A stretch of 64,000 bases of DNA from Campylobacter showae (GTDB taxonomy: Bacteria > Campylobacterota > Campylobacteria > Campylobacterales > Campylobacteraceae): positions 682,001-746,000 of the forward strand of contig NZ_CP012544.1 in NCBI RefSeq assembly GCF_004803815.1, in the 5' to 3' direction. Every line of letters begins with the position of its first letter. Within the stretch, counting starts at the first letter, position 1. This document shows, piece after piece, positions 35,529-44,931 of this stretch. The position numbers and the translations under genes are program-made. The notes under the pieces are model-generated. The model was not told the origin of the DNA. It did no database searches and worked only from the letters and a program-made list of their open reading frames with translations.

Positions 35529-35578
35529 TCATAAAATTTTACTTTTAAGATTAATTTAAATAATTTTTTCTACCCGAT

Positions 35579-36358
35579 CTAAAATTTTACAAATTCTCTG
35601 TCGCGGTTTTTAAATACTGCACACTTGCTAAAGCCCAAATTTCTAGCGATTTGCTCGCATTTTTCGCCGTTTAGACCGACTTGATCTTTTGCGTGCGCGT
35701 CCGAGCCAAACGTAATAGGTATGTCTTTTTCGGCGATCATTTCTAGTAAATTTACGCTGGGATACTGCTCACCGATCGGTTTTCTAAAACCGGCTGCATT
35801 TATCTCGACCGTCAAATTTGCCTTTTTTATAGCGTTGATCGCATCTTTGGCAAGGAGTCTAACGTCGGTTTTTGGCATAAATTTAAATACTTTTAGCAAA
35901 TCCAAATGCCCGACGATGTCAAATTTGCCCGACTTTGCCATTTTCTCGATACAGTAAAAATAATCCCGCCAAATTTGATCTATGTCGCGTTTTTCGTATT
36001 CGCCGATAAATTCGGGATTGTCAAAGCCCCAACCGCCTAAAAAATGCACCGAACCGATTAGGTAATCAACCTTGCGCGCTAAAACCCGCTCGTCCATAAA
36101 GCCCTCTAAAAAATCGACTTCGTAGCCAAGCAAAATTTTGATCCGGCCGTCAAATTCGTCTCTAAGGCGCAAAATCTCGCTCTCGTAAGACTCCATCTGC
36201 GAAAACTCCATGCGGTACGCTTCGTCAAATTTCATTGGCGCGTGATCGCTAAAACCAAAATACTCGCAGCCAGAATTTATCGCGCTTAAAACATACTGCC
36301 TAGGCTCATCTACGGCATGTTTGCAAAGCGGCGTGTGGTTGTGTAGATCGACTCTCAT
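35579..36358 (-). CDS. PHP-domain phosphatase, histidinol-phosphatase type (HisK/HisJ)
   Basis: 259 residues. N-terminal metal block HNHTPLCKHA, then GYEVDF near 97, SVHFLGG near 121, GHLDLLK near 162, and C-terminal GSDAHA near 228. All are typical of polymerase-and-histidinol-phosphatase trinuclear enzymes. It probably makes histidinol from histidinol phosphate, but no other his genes are close, so other phosphoesters are possible. Monocistronic, between glnA and cheZ. Confidence 0.85.
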   Translation of the reverse strand: MRVDLHNHTPLCKHAVDEPRQYVLSAINSGCEYFGFSDHAPMKFDEAYRMEFSQMESYESEILRLRDEFDGRIKILLGYEVDFLEGFMDERVLARKVDYLIGSVHFLGGWGFDNPEFIGEYEKRDIDQIWRDYFYCIEKMAKSGKFDIVGHLDLLKVFKFMPKTDVRLLAKDAINAIKKANLTVEINAAGFRKPIGEQYPSVNLLEMIAEKDIPITFGSDAHAKDQVGLNGEKCEQIARNLGFSKCAVFKNRDREFVKF

Positions 36359-36452
36359 TTTTGTCCTTAAATATTTTGCAAATGCTACCTAAAATTTAAT
36401 AAATTTAAGGATAAAGTTTGGGTTTTTAAACTTATATTTCGTTAATTTTCTA

Positions 36453-36458
36453 TATAAT
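36453..36458 (+). promoter_or_regulatory. -10 box of cheZ
   Basis: TATAAT 27 bases before the ATG, with periodic A/T tracts upstream and no clear -35. TAGGAG is the ribosome site at 36474-36479. Confidence 0.5.
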
Positions 36459-36484
36459 CAGCCCAAATTTAAATAGGAGTTTTT

Positions 36485-37213
36485 ATGACGCAAGAAGAAC
36501 TTGACGCCTTGATGGCGGGCGATCTGGATGACGTCGTCGCTGCAGACGAGAGCGACGCGCAAGCTAGCGGAGATGAAAATTTAGACCTAAATGCTGCCGA
36601 CAAAGAAGTAGCGGAGCGCAAAGATGATGACGTTAAATTTGACGGCGACTATAGAGCATCCTCAAACATATCGTGGCCTCCGCCGCCTCCAACCGATGAT
36701 CACAAGATGGTTCATCAGCTAGACGACGTCACAAAGGACAGCGAGGAAAAAGCCACGCAGATGTTTGATAAACTTGACGCGATCAATAACTTCTCTATGG
36801 ACGCCGAAAGCGGGCTTGGCGAGATTATTAGCGGCATAGAGGCTAATATCGAAATTTTTACCAAACTACACGAAAAATTCCCAAATATCGCCGCTTTTTC
36901 CGAGGCGCTAGAGAAAAATAACGCACTAAAAAGCTCTGCAGAAACGACGCTAGATAACGTCAGGATGGCCGAGGACGAGATAATGATGGCTATGGATATG
37001 ATGCAGTATCAAGACATCCACCGACAAAAGATCGAGCGCGTTATCAACGTCATGCGTGCGCTTAGCAAGTATATGAGCAGTCTGTTTGAGGGCAAGATCG
37101 ACGACGAGAAGCGCGTAGCCTCAGCCGTACATATCGCGGGCGATACGCACACCGAAAACCTCGTCAGCAACGACGACATCGAAGCTCTGATAGAAAGTTT
37201 GGGCAAAAAATAG
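36485..37213 (+). CDS. cheZ: chemotaxis phosphatase CheZ, epsilon type
   Basis: Dephosphorylates CheY-P. 242 residues. A disordered acidic N-terminal part with a poly-Pro stretch (about 65-70), then the long helical hairpin (about 78-200). The catalytic helix carries MQYQDIHRQKIERV, with the Asp and Gln four residues apart as in E. coli CheZ. Both ends carry a short similar peptide: TQEELDALMAG at the start and NDDIEALIES at the end, like the FliM/FliN N-terminal type. The stop overlaps the GTG start of the U32 gene. Confidence 0.88.
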   Translation: MTQEELDALMAGDLDDVVAADESDAQASGDENLDLNAADKEVAERKDDDVKFDGDYRASSNISWPPPPPTDDHKMVHQLDDVTKDSEEKATQMFDKLDAINNFSMDAESGLGEIISGIEANIEIFTKLHEKFPNIAAFSEALEKNNALKSSAETTLDNVRMAEDEIMMAMDMMQYQDIHRQKIERVINVMRALSKYMSSLFEGKIDDEKRVASAVHIAGDTHTENLVSNDDIEALIESLGKK

Positions 37214-38472
37214 TGCTAAAGCCCGAGCTTTTATCTCCCGCAGGGAATTTAACCAAGCTAAAAATAGCTCTAGAATACGGTGCGGACGCGGTTTACGCTT
37301 CTGTTGCGAGCTTTTCTCTTCGCACTCGTTCGGCGCGCGAATTTAACCTTGAAATATTTAAAGAAGCTATCGAGTACACGCACGCAAAGGGCAAGAAATT
37401 TTACGCGACGGTAAACGCGTTTCCTTTTAATTCTCAAATCGAGCCGCTAAAACGCCACTTGCAAACGATTTCTGCAATGAAGCCGGATGCCTTTATCATC
37501 GCGACTCCCGGCGTCATGAGCCTGGCAAAAGAGATAGCCCCAGACATCGAGATCCACCTCTCGACGCAGGCAAACGTCATGAATGCGCTGGATGCCAAAA
37601 TCTACCACGAAATGGGCGCAAAACGTATCGTCGTAGCACGCGAAATGAGCCTAAAAGACGTCGTGAAGATAAAAGAGCAAATCCCGACGCTCGATATCGA
37701 AATTTTCGTGCACGGCTCGATGTGCTTTGCTTACTCGGGGCGTTGTTTGGTTAGCGCGGTTCAAAGCGGCCGCCAATCAAACCGCGGCAGCTGCGCCAAC
37801 GACTGCAGGTTTAAATACGAACTCTACGCCAAAAACCCCGAGAGCGGGACGCTGTTTCGTCTCGAGGAGGATGAAGGCGGCACGCACGTGATGAACTCGA
37901 AGGATTTAAATTTATCCGCACACATCAAAGACATCATCGAAAGCGGTGCGGTCGATAGCCTAAAAATCGAAGGCCGTACGAAAAGCGAATACTATGCAGC
38001 CTGTGCGACTAGAGCCTACCGCATGGCCGTAGATGACGCAGCGGCCGGCAAATTTGACGCGCAAATTTACGCCGGCGAGCTAAATACGCTAAAAAATCGC
38101 GGTTTTACCGACGGCTACCTGGTAAATCGCCCGTTTGAAAAGGCTGATACGCAAAATCACGCTAGCAGCCTAGAGGAGGGCACCCATCAGGTAAACGCTA
38201 TGACTTTAGACGGCGAGTTTTTTAAATGCAAATATAAAATTTTTCCTGGCAACGAGTACGAGATCGTAGCTCCACTGGGCGCCCAGATAGATGAGTGCGA
38301 GAACGAAATATCTCAAATTTTCGCTCGTGACGGCAAGAAATTTATCAAATTTAAAAAGCTCGTAACCAAAAAAGGCAAGGAAATAGCAGAAATCCACAGC
38401 GGCAACGAAAACGAAGTAAATTTGGGCGCGAAGTTGCCTAAATTTAGCTTTTTAAGAGAGGAAATAAAATGA
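37213..38472 (+). CDS. U32 family peptidase-like protein (TrhP/YegQ type)
   Basis: 419 residues, GTG start overlapping the cheZ stop (TAGTG). N-terminal PELLSPAGN, EIHLSTQANV near 117, and the FVHGSMCFAYSGRC block near 168 with RGSCANDCR are U32 signatures with the conserved cysteines. Related proteins (TrhP) hydroxylate U34 of tRNA using prephenate-derived chemistry, rather than acting as collagenases. C-terminal beta domain present. The tRNA role is inferred. Overlaps purE by four bases. Confidence 0.9.
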   Translation: MLKPELLSPAGNLTKLKIALEYGADAVYASVASFSLRTRSAREFNLEIFKEAIEYTHAKGKKFYATVNAFPFNSQIEPLKRHLQTISAMKPDAFIIATPGVMSLAKEIAPDIEIHLSTQANVMNALDAKIYHEMGAKRIVVAREMSLKDVVKIKEQIPTLDIEIFVHGSMCFAYSGRCLVSAVQSGRQSNRGSCANDCRFKYELYAKNPESGTLFRLEEDEGGTHVMNSKDLNLSAHIKDIIESGAVDSLKIEGRTKSEYYAACATRAYRMAVDDAAAGKFDAQIYAGELNTLKNRGFTDGYLVNRPFEKADTQNHASSLEEGTHQVNAMTLDGEFFKCKYKIFPGNEYEIVAPLGAQIDECENEISQIFARDGKKFIKFKKLVTKKGKEIAEIHSGNENEVNLGAKLPKFSFLREEIK

Positions 38473-38966
38473 AATTTGTTTCAATTATAATGGGAAGCAA
38501 GAGCGACTACGACGTGGTTAGCGAGGCGGCGAAAACGCTTGAGAAATTTAACGTTCCTTACGAGCTGATTATTAGCTCCGCACATAGAAGTCCGAAGCGA
38601 ACTAGCGAATACGTCGCTGCAGCCGAGGAAAAAGGCGCGCAGGTCTTTATAGCAGCTGCCGGCATGGCGGCGCATTTAGCGGGCGCTATCGCGGCAAACA
38701 CCACTCGCCCGGTGATCGGCATACCGATGGCAGGCTCCGCGCTTAGCGGCGTGGATGCGCTTTATTCGACCGTGCAGATGCCCGGCGGCATGCCCGTGGG
38801 TACAGTCGCTATCGGTAAGGCCGGCGCAGTAAATGCAGCCTATCTGGCAATGCAAATTTTGGCTCTAAACGACCAAAATCTAGACGAAATGCTAAAAGCC
38901 GACCGAGCGACGAAAGCCAAGCAGGTAGAAGAGGACTCGGCGAAGGTGGAAGTTTTACTCGCCTAA
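38469..38966 (+). CDS. purE: N5-carboxyaminoimidazole ribonucleotide mutase
   Basis: Purine biosynthesis, rearranging N5-CAIR to CAIR. 165 residues with GSKSDYDV near the start, SAHRSPKR near 37 and AGMAAHLAG near 64. Class I type. No PurK nearby. Overlap with the U32 gene and close spacing to the DUF3972 gene suggest one message. Confidence 0.95.
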   Translation: MKFVSIIMGSKSDYDVVSEAAKTLEKFNVPYELIISSAHRSPKRTSEYVAAAEEKGAQVFIAAAGMAAHLAGAIAANTTRPVIGIPMAGSALSGVDALYSTVQMPGGMPVGTVAIGKAGAVNAAYLAMQILALNDQNLDEMLKADRATKAKQVEEDSAKVEVLLA

Positions 38967-38976
38967 AGGAGCAAAG

Positions 38977-39450
38977 ATGCAGACATACTTAAGCATAGAC
39001 GAATTTTGCAAGCTCGTGCACCTAGAGCGCGAGGTGATCGAGGGGATGATAAACCGCGGCGTGCTAAATACGAAAGAAGAAGGAGGCGAAATCCTCATAG
39101 AAGCTAGCCAAGGCACGATGAGCGTGGTGCCTAGCGTCGTGGCCGTACCTGCGCCCCAGATCGGCGCGGATGGCTTTAGCTTCGTGGAAAAGACGATCGG
39201 CACGATATTAAATTTACACGAAAAGGTGCTCGACGCTAAAGACGAGACGCTAGAGACCCTGCGCAACGAAAATAAATTTTTAAAAGAGGCGCTAATCTCG
39301 ATGCAAGAGCTTTACGACGAGGATAGAAAAACGGTCGAGACGCTCACGAAGCAGCTAAAAAATTCGCAAGACGAAGTCGAGTTTTTAAAACGAAAATACA
39401 AACTTATGTGGAACAAAGCGGTTGAAAATTTCAAAGGCGACAAGGAGTAG
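38977..39450 (+). CDS. DUF3972-type coiled-coil protein
   Basis: 157 residues. The N-terminal 30 residues look like a small helix-turn-helix or MerR-like head (YLSIDEFCKLVHLE), then a linker, then a coiled coil from about 72 to 150. Recognised as the conserved Campylobacter protein that sits between purE and glyQ. Possible nucleoid or division role; not shown. AAGGAG before the ATG. Confidence 0.8.
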   Translation: MQTYLSIDEFCKLVHLEREVIEGMINRGVLNTKEEGGEILIEASQGTMSVVPSVVAVPAPQIGADGFSFVEKTIGTILNLHEKVLDAKDETLETLRNENKFLKEALISMQELYDEDRKTVETLTKQLKNSQDEVEFLKRKYKLMWNKAVENFKGDKE

Positions 39451-39452
39451 TC

Positions 39453-39869
39453 GTGGAAATTTTAGCGGTAGATGGTTTTAAAATTTGCGGACTAAAAACT
39501 CGCACCAAAAATGCCGATGAGATAAACGGCGACGGTAAAATCTCAGCCTTGTGGGCTAAATTTACAAAAGAATTTTATGACGGTAAAAGTGAAATTTACG
39601 GCGTTTATTGTAGTTACGAAAACGGCGTAAACGGGCTTTATGATTTATTTATCGGTACGAAGTCGCTTTGCTGCGGCGGTGAAATTTTAGAGATAAAAAG
39701 CGGTAAATACGCCGTTTTTAGCTTTCCATGTGAGCCGCATAACGTAGCGAAATTTTGGGGAGAAATTTGGAAATATTTTGAAGGCTCAAAGCTAAAAAGA
39801 GCCTACGAAACGGACTTTGAGCTTTACGGTAGCGACGGTATAAGAATTTATATCTCGGTTTTAGATTAG
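39453..39869 (+). CDS. GyrI-like / AraC-type effector-binding domain protein
   Basis: 138 residues, GTG start two bases after the preceding stop. It has the duplicated beta-alpha-beta-beta layout of the Cass2/GyrI small-molecule binding fold: IYGVYCSYENGVNGLYDLFIG in the middle, a GKYAVFSF strand pair and a C-terminal WKYFE plus DFELY block. It has no DNA-binding domain. It precedes the AbgT transporter gene by six bases, so it may bind the same ligand. Family moderately sure. Confidence 0.7.
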   Translation: MEILAVDGFKICGLKTRTKNADEINGDGKISALWAKFTKEFYDGKSEIYGVYCSYENGVNGLYDLFIGTKSLCCGGEILEIKSGKYAVFSFPCEPHNVAKFWGEIWKYFEGSKLKRAYETDFELYGSDGIRIYISVLD

Positions 39870-39875
39870 GACAAA

Positions 39876-41414
39876 ATGGACAACAAAAATAGCGGATCGA
39901 TCTTAAGCTTTATCGAAAAATTCGGCAACAAGCTGCCTAATCCCACCATGCTTTTCGTCTATCTTTCGGTTATTACGATTTTGCTGTCGTTTGTGCTAGA
40001 GAGGCTTGGCGTCGGAGTTAGCTATCAGGCTATCAAAGACGGTCAGATCTCGCAACTAAGCGCAAACGTCGTAAATTTGCTCTCAGCTGATAGTATCAGG
40101 ACCTTTGTTTCGTCCGTGCTTAAAAACTTCACCGGTTTTTATCCGCTTGGCGTGGTTTTTGCGATCATTTTAGGTATCGGCGTGGCGGACAAGGCCGGGC
40201 TTTTATCGGCGCTGGTTAAAAAAATCGCTCTAAAATCGTCTAAAAAATGGGTAACTCCTATCGTGATCTTTTTGGGCGTAATGTCAAATGTCGCCTCCTC
40301 AGTCGGCTACGTCGTACTGATACCGCTCGGGGCTATTTTGTTTGCGGGCTTTGGACGCCATCCTATCGCGGGGCTGGCGGCGGCTTTTGCGGGCGTTAGC
40401 GGTGGCTGGTCGGCAAATCTGCTAATCGGCACGAACGATCCGATGTTTGCGGCGTTTTCTACGCAGGCAGCTAGCGTGCTAAATCCCGACTATGTCGTTT
40501 TGGCTACGGCAAATTGGTACTTTATGATAGCTTCTACCTTTTTGATCGTGATCGTGGGCTCTTTCGTGACCGATAGGGTCGTCGAGCCTAGGCTGGGTAA
40601 ATTTAGCTTTGAGGGCGTGTTAAATTTGGGCGAGCGCGACCAGATCAGCGCGGAGCAAAAACGCGGGCTAAAATTTGCACTCATCGCGACGGTTGTTTTC
40701 GAGGTCCTTTTGTTGGCGGCGCTTTTACCGTCAAATTCGCTCTTTGGTGCAAAAGAGGGCGAGAGCTTTACGAAGTCCGTTTTCATGCACTCTATCATCA
40801 TTTTTATGATGCTATTTTTTATAGTAGCGGGCGCAGCATACGGCGCAGGAGCCGGGACGATAAAAAACAGCGGCGACGCGGTCAAATTTATGGAGCAAGC
40901 CGTCGCCGAGCTATCGGGATTTTTAGTTTTGATATTTTTTGCGGCTCAGTTTACATATCTCTTTAACGCCTCAAACATCGGGCTGGTGCTATCGATAAAA
41001 GGCTCGGTTTTCTTAAAAGATATCGGCTTAACAGGGCTTAGCCTCATTATCGTTTTTATAGTCGTGATTGCATTTATAAATTTATTTATCGCCGTGGATT
41101 CGGCCAAATGGGCCATGATGGCGCCTATTTTCGTGCCGATGTTTATGAATCTAGGCCTCTCGCCCGAGCTAACGCAGGCTGCGTTTAGGATAGGCGACTC
41201 GACGACAAATATTATCACGCCTTTAATGCCGTTTTTCGTGCTGATAGTGGCGTTTATGCAGCGCTACGACAAGGGGCTGAAAATCGGCTCGGTAGTCTCG
41301 ATCATGCTGCCTTATACGGTCGCATTTTTACTCTCGTGGGCGGCGCTGATGTCGGTTTGGTATGCTTTTGACCTACCTTTGGGGCCGGGCACGGTTATAC
41401 ATTATCTAAAATAA
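39876..41414 (+). CDS. AbgT family transporter
   Basis: 512 residues, about eleven to thirteen hydrophobic segments. Typical AbgT features: GNKLPNPTMLF near residue 16, a GVSGGWSANL hairpin near 175, and a TTNIITPLMPF hairpin near 448. Known members import p-aminobenzoyl-glutamate or export sulfonamides. There is no abgA/abgB pair here, which leaves the physiological substrate open. Gene sits between the DUF3972 gene and glyQ, likely an insertion into a conserved operon order. Confidence 0.92.
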   Translation: MDNKNSGSILSFIEKFGNKLPNPTMLFVYLSVITILLSFVLERLGVGVSYQAIKDGQISQLSANVVNLLSADSIRTFVSSVLKNFTGFYPLGVVFAIILGIGVADKAGLLSALVKKIALKSSKKWVTPIVIFLGVMSNVASSVGYVVLIPLGAILFAGFGRHPIAGLAAAFAGVSGGWSANLLIGTNDPMFAAFSTQAASVLNPDYVVLATANWYFMIASTFLIVIVGSFVTDRVVEPRLGKFSFEGVLNLGERDQISAEQKRGLKFALIATVVFEVLLLAALLPSNSLFGAKEGESFTKSVFMHSIIIFMMLFFIVAGAAYGAGAGTIKNSGDAVKFMEQAVAELSGFLVLIFFAAQFTYLFNASNIGLVLSIKGSVFLKDIGLTGLSLIIVFIVVIAFINLFIAVDSAKWAMMAPIFVPMFMNLGLSPELTQAAFRIGDSTTNIITPLMPFFVLIVAFMQRYDKGLKIGSVVSIMLPYTVAFLLSWAALMSVWYAFDLPLGPGTVIHYLK

Positions 41415-41433
41415 ATTTTAAAAAGGAAGAAAA

Positions 41434-42318
41434 ATGACGTTTTCAGAGATTATTTTGACGTTACAAAACTACTGGCGCGAGCAGGGTTGCGTGATACTGC
41501 AACCATACGATATGCCTGCGGGTGCTGGCACCTATCATCAGGCGACATTTTTAAGGAGCCTCGGACCAAAGCCGTGGGCGACTGCCTACGTAGCCCCGTC
41601 TCGCCGTCCGACCGATGGTAGATACGGCGAAAACCCAAACCGCCTAGGCGCTTATTATCAGTTTCAGGTGCTCATTAAACCGAGCCCCGAAAATATACAG
41701 GAGCTTTATCTAAAAAGCCTCGAAAAGCTCGGGTTAAATTTGAAAAATCATGACATTCGCTTCGTCGAGGATAACTGGGAGAGCCCGACGCTGGGCGCTT
41801 GGGGGCTAGGCTGGGAGGTCTGGCTAGACGGCATGGAGGTGACGCAGTTTACGTATTTTCAGCAAGTAGGCGGCATCGCATGCGAGCTGGTTTCTGCCGA
41901 GATCACCTACGGCCTCGAGCGCTTAGCTATGTATCTACAAGACGTAAATAGTGTCTACGACATCGTTTGGGACGATAGGGGCGGCAACATCGTTACCTAC
42001 GCCGACGTGCATAAGCAGGGTGAATTTGAGTGGAGCAAATATAACTTTGAAATCGCCGATGTAGATATGCTGTTTCGCCAGTTTGAAAATGCATTCGGCG
42101 AGTGTAAACGCTGCTTGGAGGCTAAAATTTCGCTACCGGCGTATGATTATTGCATGCTTGCAGCGCATACGTTTAACGTCCTTGACGCGCGCGGAGCGAT
42201 CAGTGTAACGCAAAGACAAGACTACATCCTAAAAATCCGCGAGCTAGCCAAAGAGTGCGCGCTGACGTATAAAGCTAGTATCGACGCTGCCGCCCAAAAC
42301 GACGCGAAGGGCGAATAA
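41434..42318 (+). CDS. glyQ: glycyl-tRNA synthetase alpha subunit
   Basis: Charges tRNA-Gly together with the beta subunit GlyS, which is not in the window. 294 residues, class II core, with motif 2 region [14 protein letters not shown] and [10 protein letters not shown] near the N-terminus. AAGGAAG before the ATG. Confidence 0.96.
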   Translation: MTFSEIILTLQNYWREQGCVILQPYDMPAGAGTYHQATFLRSLGPKPWATAYVAPSRRPTDGRYGENPNRLGAYYQFQVLIKPSPENIQELYLKSLEKLGLNLKNHDIRFVEDNWESPTLGAWGLGWEVWLDGMEVTQFTYFQQVGGIACELVSAEITYGLERLAMYLQDVNSVYDIVWDDRGGNIVTYADVHKQGEFEWSKYNFEIADVDMLFRQFENAFGECKRCLEAKISLPAYDYCMLAAHTFNVLDARGAISVTQRQDYILKIRELAKECALTYKASIDAAAQNDAKGE

Positions 42319-42324
42319 AATTTG

Positions 42325-43062
42325 ATGAAAATCGGCGAAATTTATAAAATTTTAGACGAGATTAGCCCGTTTGCGAGTCAAGAGGAGTGGGATAACAGCG
42401 GACTGCTCGTGGGCTCGTTTGAGACGGATGTGGAGCGCGTTTACCTTAGCCTTGACGTCGATGACAAGCTTTTAGACGAGGTGCAGCCAAACTCGCTCAT
42501 CATCGCGCATCATCCGCTGATTTTTAAGGGGCTAAAGTCGTTAAATTTTGACACATATCCAAGTAGCCTAATCGCAAAAATGATGGCTAAAAATTTAAGT
42601 TTAATCGCTATGCATACGAACTATGATCTAAGCCATCTAAATGAGTACGTGCTAAGCGAAATTTTGGGCTTTACGCCAAAGGAGCGCGATGGATTCGTAC
42701 TTTATGCGGACGTAAATTTGAGCTTTGACGAGCTTTGCGAGAGGGTAAAAACAAAGCTAAATTTGAGCCATTTAAGGGTTTGTAAGGGGCGAAAATTTGA
42801 TCATAATGCGCCTATAAAATGCCTTGCATTTTGTACGGGAAGTGGCGGTGATTTGATTGATATCGTTAAAGCGGACCTGTTTTTAACCGGGGATCTGAAG
42901 TACCATCAAGCCATGAGCGCCGTGCAAAATAATCTTACTATGCTAGACATCGGACACTTTGAGAGTGAGCGGTATTTTGGGGAGTCGCTTGCAAAATATT
43001 TGCAAATTTTGCCGATTCCTACTATAATATCCAACTCAAAAAACCCGTTTTCATACAGTTAA
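42325..43062 (+). CDS. Nif3-like dinuclear metal-centre protein
   Basis: 245 residues; the ATG at 42325 is chosen over a TTG three bases earlier. Metal ligands in IAHHPLIF near residue 54, HTNYD near 92, GDLKYH near 192 and DIGHFESE near 209. GTP cyclohydrolase I type 2 superfamily, true function unsettled. Six bases after glyQ, and nine before the zinc-ribbon gene. Confidence 0.92.
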   Translation: MKIGEIYKILDEISPFASQEEWDNSGLLVGSFETDVERVYLSLDVDDKLLDEVQPNSLIIAHHPLIFKGLKSLNFDTYPSSLIAKMMAKNLSLIAMHTNYDLSHLNEYVLSEILGFTPKERDGFVLYADVNLSFDELCERVKTKLNLSHLRVCKGRKFDHNAPIKCLAFCTGSGGDLIDIVKADLFLTGDLKYHQAMSAVQNNLTMLDIGHFESERYFGESLAKYLQILPIPTIISNSKNPFSYS

Positions 43063-43071
43063 AGGAAAAAG

Positions 43072-43782
43072 ATGAATAAATATTTAGAACAGCTAGTCGA
43101 GCTTTCAAGCATCGATAAAGACATCGACGATTTTACTCCGCGCCTTGAGAAAGTTCAAAGCGTTTTAAAAGCGACTAAAGACGAGCAGGCGGTAATTTTA
43201 GCACAGATCGAGGATGCGACCACGAGCGTGACCGAGCTAAAAAATCAAAAATCTCAAACCAACGCGCACATAGCCGAATTTAGCGCGAAAATAAAAGACG
43301 TCGCCAAAAAAAGCGGCGCTGCAAAAACAGAAAAAGAGATAAAGGCGCTTCAGCTAGAAGACGAGCTAGCTAAAGAGCAGCTAGAAGCCGCAAACGAAGA
43401 GGTCGAAAGACTAGAAAAAATCATAGATAGCAAAAATGCGCTTAAAAGCGAGCTTGAGGCGAAGGCCGCGGAGCTTGGCGAAAATTTGACAAAAATCGAG
43501 AGTGAAATCTCGGCCGAAGTCAGCGCTATCGAGCAGCAAAGAGATGAAATATACGCTAAGAAAAATAAGCTAGTGGGCGAGATGAATCAAAAAATCTTGA
43601 CATTTTACGAGAAGATCCGCAAATGGGCGCACAACACCGCCGTCGTGCCGGTCAAAAAGCAGGCCTGCTACGGTTGCTTTATGCAGATAAACGACAAGAC
43701 TTATTCTGCCGTCATCAAGGGCGAAGACATCGTGACCTGCCCTCATTGCGGCCGAATTTTATACAAAGAAGCGGCGAACTAG
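43072..43782 (+). CDS. coiled-coil zinc-ribbon protein
   Basis: 236 residues: a long coiled-coil hairpin (about 10-185) followed by a C4 zinc ribbon (CYGC near 201 and CPHC near 224). Same family as chlamydial CT398 and H. pylori HP0958 (FlgZ), which binds RpoN and flagellin mRNA and supports flagellar gene expression. A flagellar-regulatory role here is an inference from that homologue. AAAGGAAAAAG upstream of the ATG. Confidence 0.85.
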   Translation: MNKYLEQLVELSSIDKDIDDFTPRLEKVQSVLKATKDEQAVILAQIEDATTSVTELKNQKSQTNAHIAEFSAKIKDVAKKSGAAKTEKEIKALQLEDELAKEQLEAANEEVERLEKIIDSKNALKSELEAKAAELGENLTKIESEISAEVSAIEQQRDEIYAKKNKLVGEMNQKILTFYEKIRKWAHNTAVVPVKKQACYGCFMQINDKTYSAVIKGEDIVTCPHCGRILYKEAAN

Positions 43783-43791
43783 CCTTTAAAT

Positions 43792-44931
43792 TTGATAATA
43801 ATTTATTACGTTTTAGTCCTCGCGGCGTTTGCCCTGGGGGCTTTACCGCTTGCGATTTTAGCTTTTAAGAAAAAGTACAGAGCCTCAATCCCCGCTAGAT
43901 TTTTTTTGTTTAAAAATCCCAAATTTGACGCCTCGCGCGTGCATTTTCACGCGTGCAGTTTTGGCGAGGTGCGTTCTATCGCGCCGCTAGTTAGCAAATT
44001 TAAAGACGCGGCCGCAGTCTCTGTCGTAACCAAAACCGGTTTTGACGAGGCAAAAAAAATCACGCCAAATACGCGCTTTTTGCCGTTTGAGATATTTTTA
44101 CCGTTTTGGCTAAAACACGCTAAAATAACGATTATTTTTGAAGCCGAGCTTTGGCTGGGACTTGTTTTTTGGGCTAAATTTAAGGGCTCGCGCGTCATTT
44201 TGATAAACGCTAGGATCTCTGATAGGAGCTACAAAAGTTATCTCAAATTTGACTTTTTTTACAGGTATTTGTTTAAATTTATAGATAAAATTTACGCCCA
44301 AAGCGATCTGGATAAACAGCGTCTACAGCGGCTCGGCGCTAAAAATATCGTCGTTAGCGGTAATATAAAATCAGCTTTTTTGCCAAACCCGAGTAAAATT
44401 TACGCCAAACCAAAAGAGCGCGTGATCGTGCTGGCTAGCACTCATGCAGGGGAAGAGGAGCTGATTTTGCGTGATTTAAATTTGAGCGCAAACGACAAGC
44501 TGATTTTAGTTCCCCGTCATCCTGAGAGATTTGGCGAAGCTGGCGAGATTTTGGCTAAATTTGCCGCTAAAAGTGGACTAAGTTTTGCTAAATTTAGCGA
44601 AGCTAAAAACTTTGACGCGCAGTGCGTGCTGGTCGATGCGATGGGCGAGCTGGTAAATATTTATAAATTTAGCGACGTCGTAGTGCTTGGTGGCAGCTTC
44701 GTACCAAACGTCGGCGGACACAATCCGATAGAGGCGGCGCAGTTTGAAAACGCGGTGATAAGCGGGGAGTTAATATTTAATCAAAAAGCCCTGTATAGTG
44801 CGGTTGACGGCATAAAATTTGCAAAAGCGGACGAGATAAATTTGCTTTTAAAGCAAAATTTACCAAGGGCAAAAATAGTCGCCAAAGGCGATGCGAGCGA
44901 GATTTTAAAAGATATTGAGGAAAATTTATGA
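43792..44931 (+). CDS. waaA: 3-deoxy-D-manno-octulosonic acid transferase
   Basis: Adds Kdo to lipid A precursor at the inner membrane. 379 residues, N-terminal membrane helix, then the GT-B fold with HACSFGEVRS near residue 51 (catalytic Glu), SGNIKSAF near 183, and GGSFVPNVGGHNPIEAA near 303. TTG start at 43792; only nine bases separate it from the preceding stop. Overlaps the RluA gene by four bases. Confidence 0.92.
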   Translation: MIIIYYVLVLAAFALGALPLAILAFKKKYRASIPARFFLFKNPKFDASRVHFHACSFGEVRSIAPLVSKFKDAAAVSVVTKTGFDEAKKITPNTRFLPFEIFLPFWLKHAKITIIFEAELWLGLVFWAKFKGSRVILINARISDRSYKSYLKFDFFYRYLFKFIDKIYAQSDLDKQRLQRLGAKNIVVSGNIKSAFLPNPSKIYAKPKERVIVLASTHAGEEELILRDLNLSANDKLILVPRHPERFGEAGEILAKFAAKSGLSFAKFSEAKNFDAQCVLVDAMGELVNIYKFSDVVVLGGSFVPNVGGHNPIEAAQFENAVISGELIFNQKALYSAVDGIKFAKADEINLLLKQNLPRAKIVAKGDASEILKDIEENL

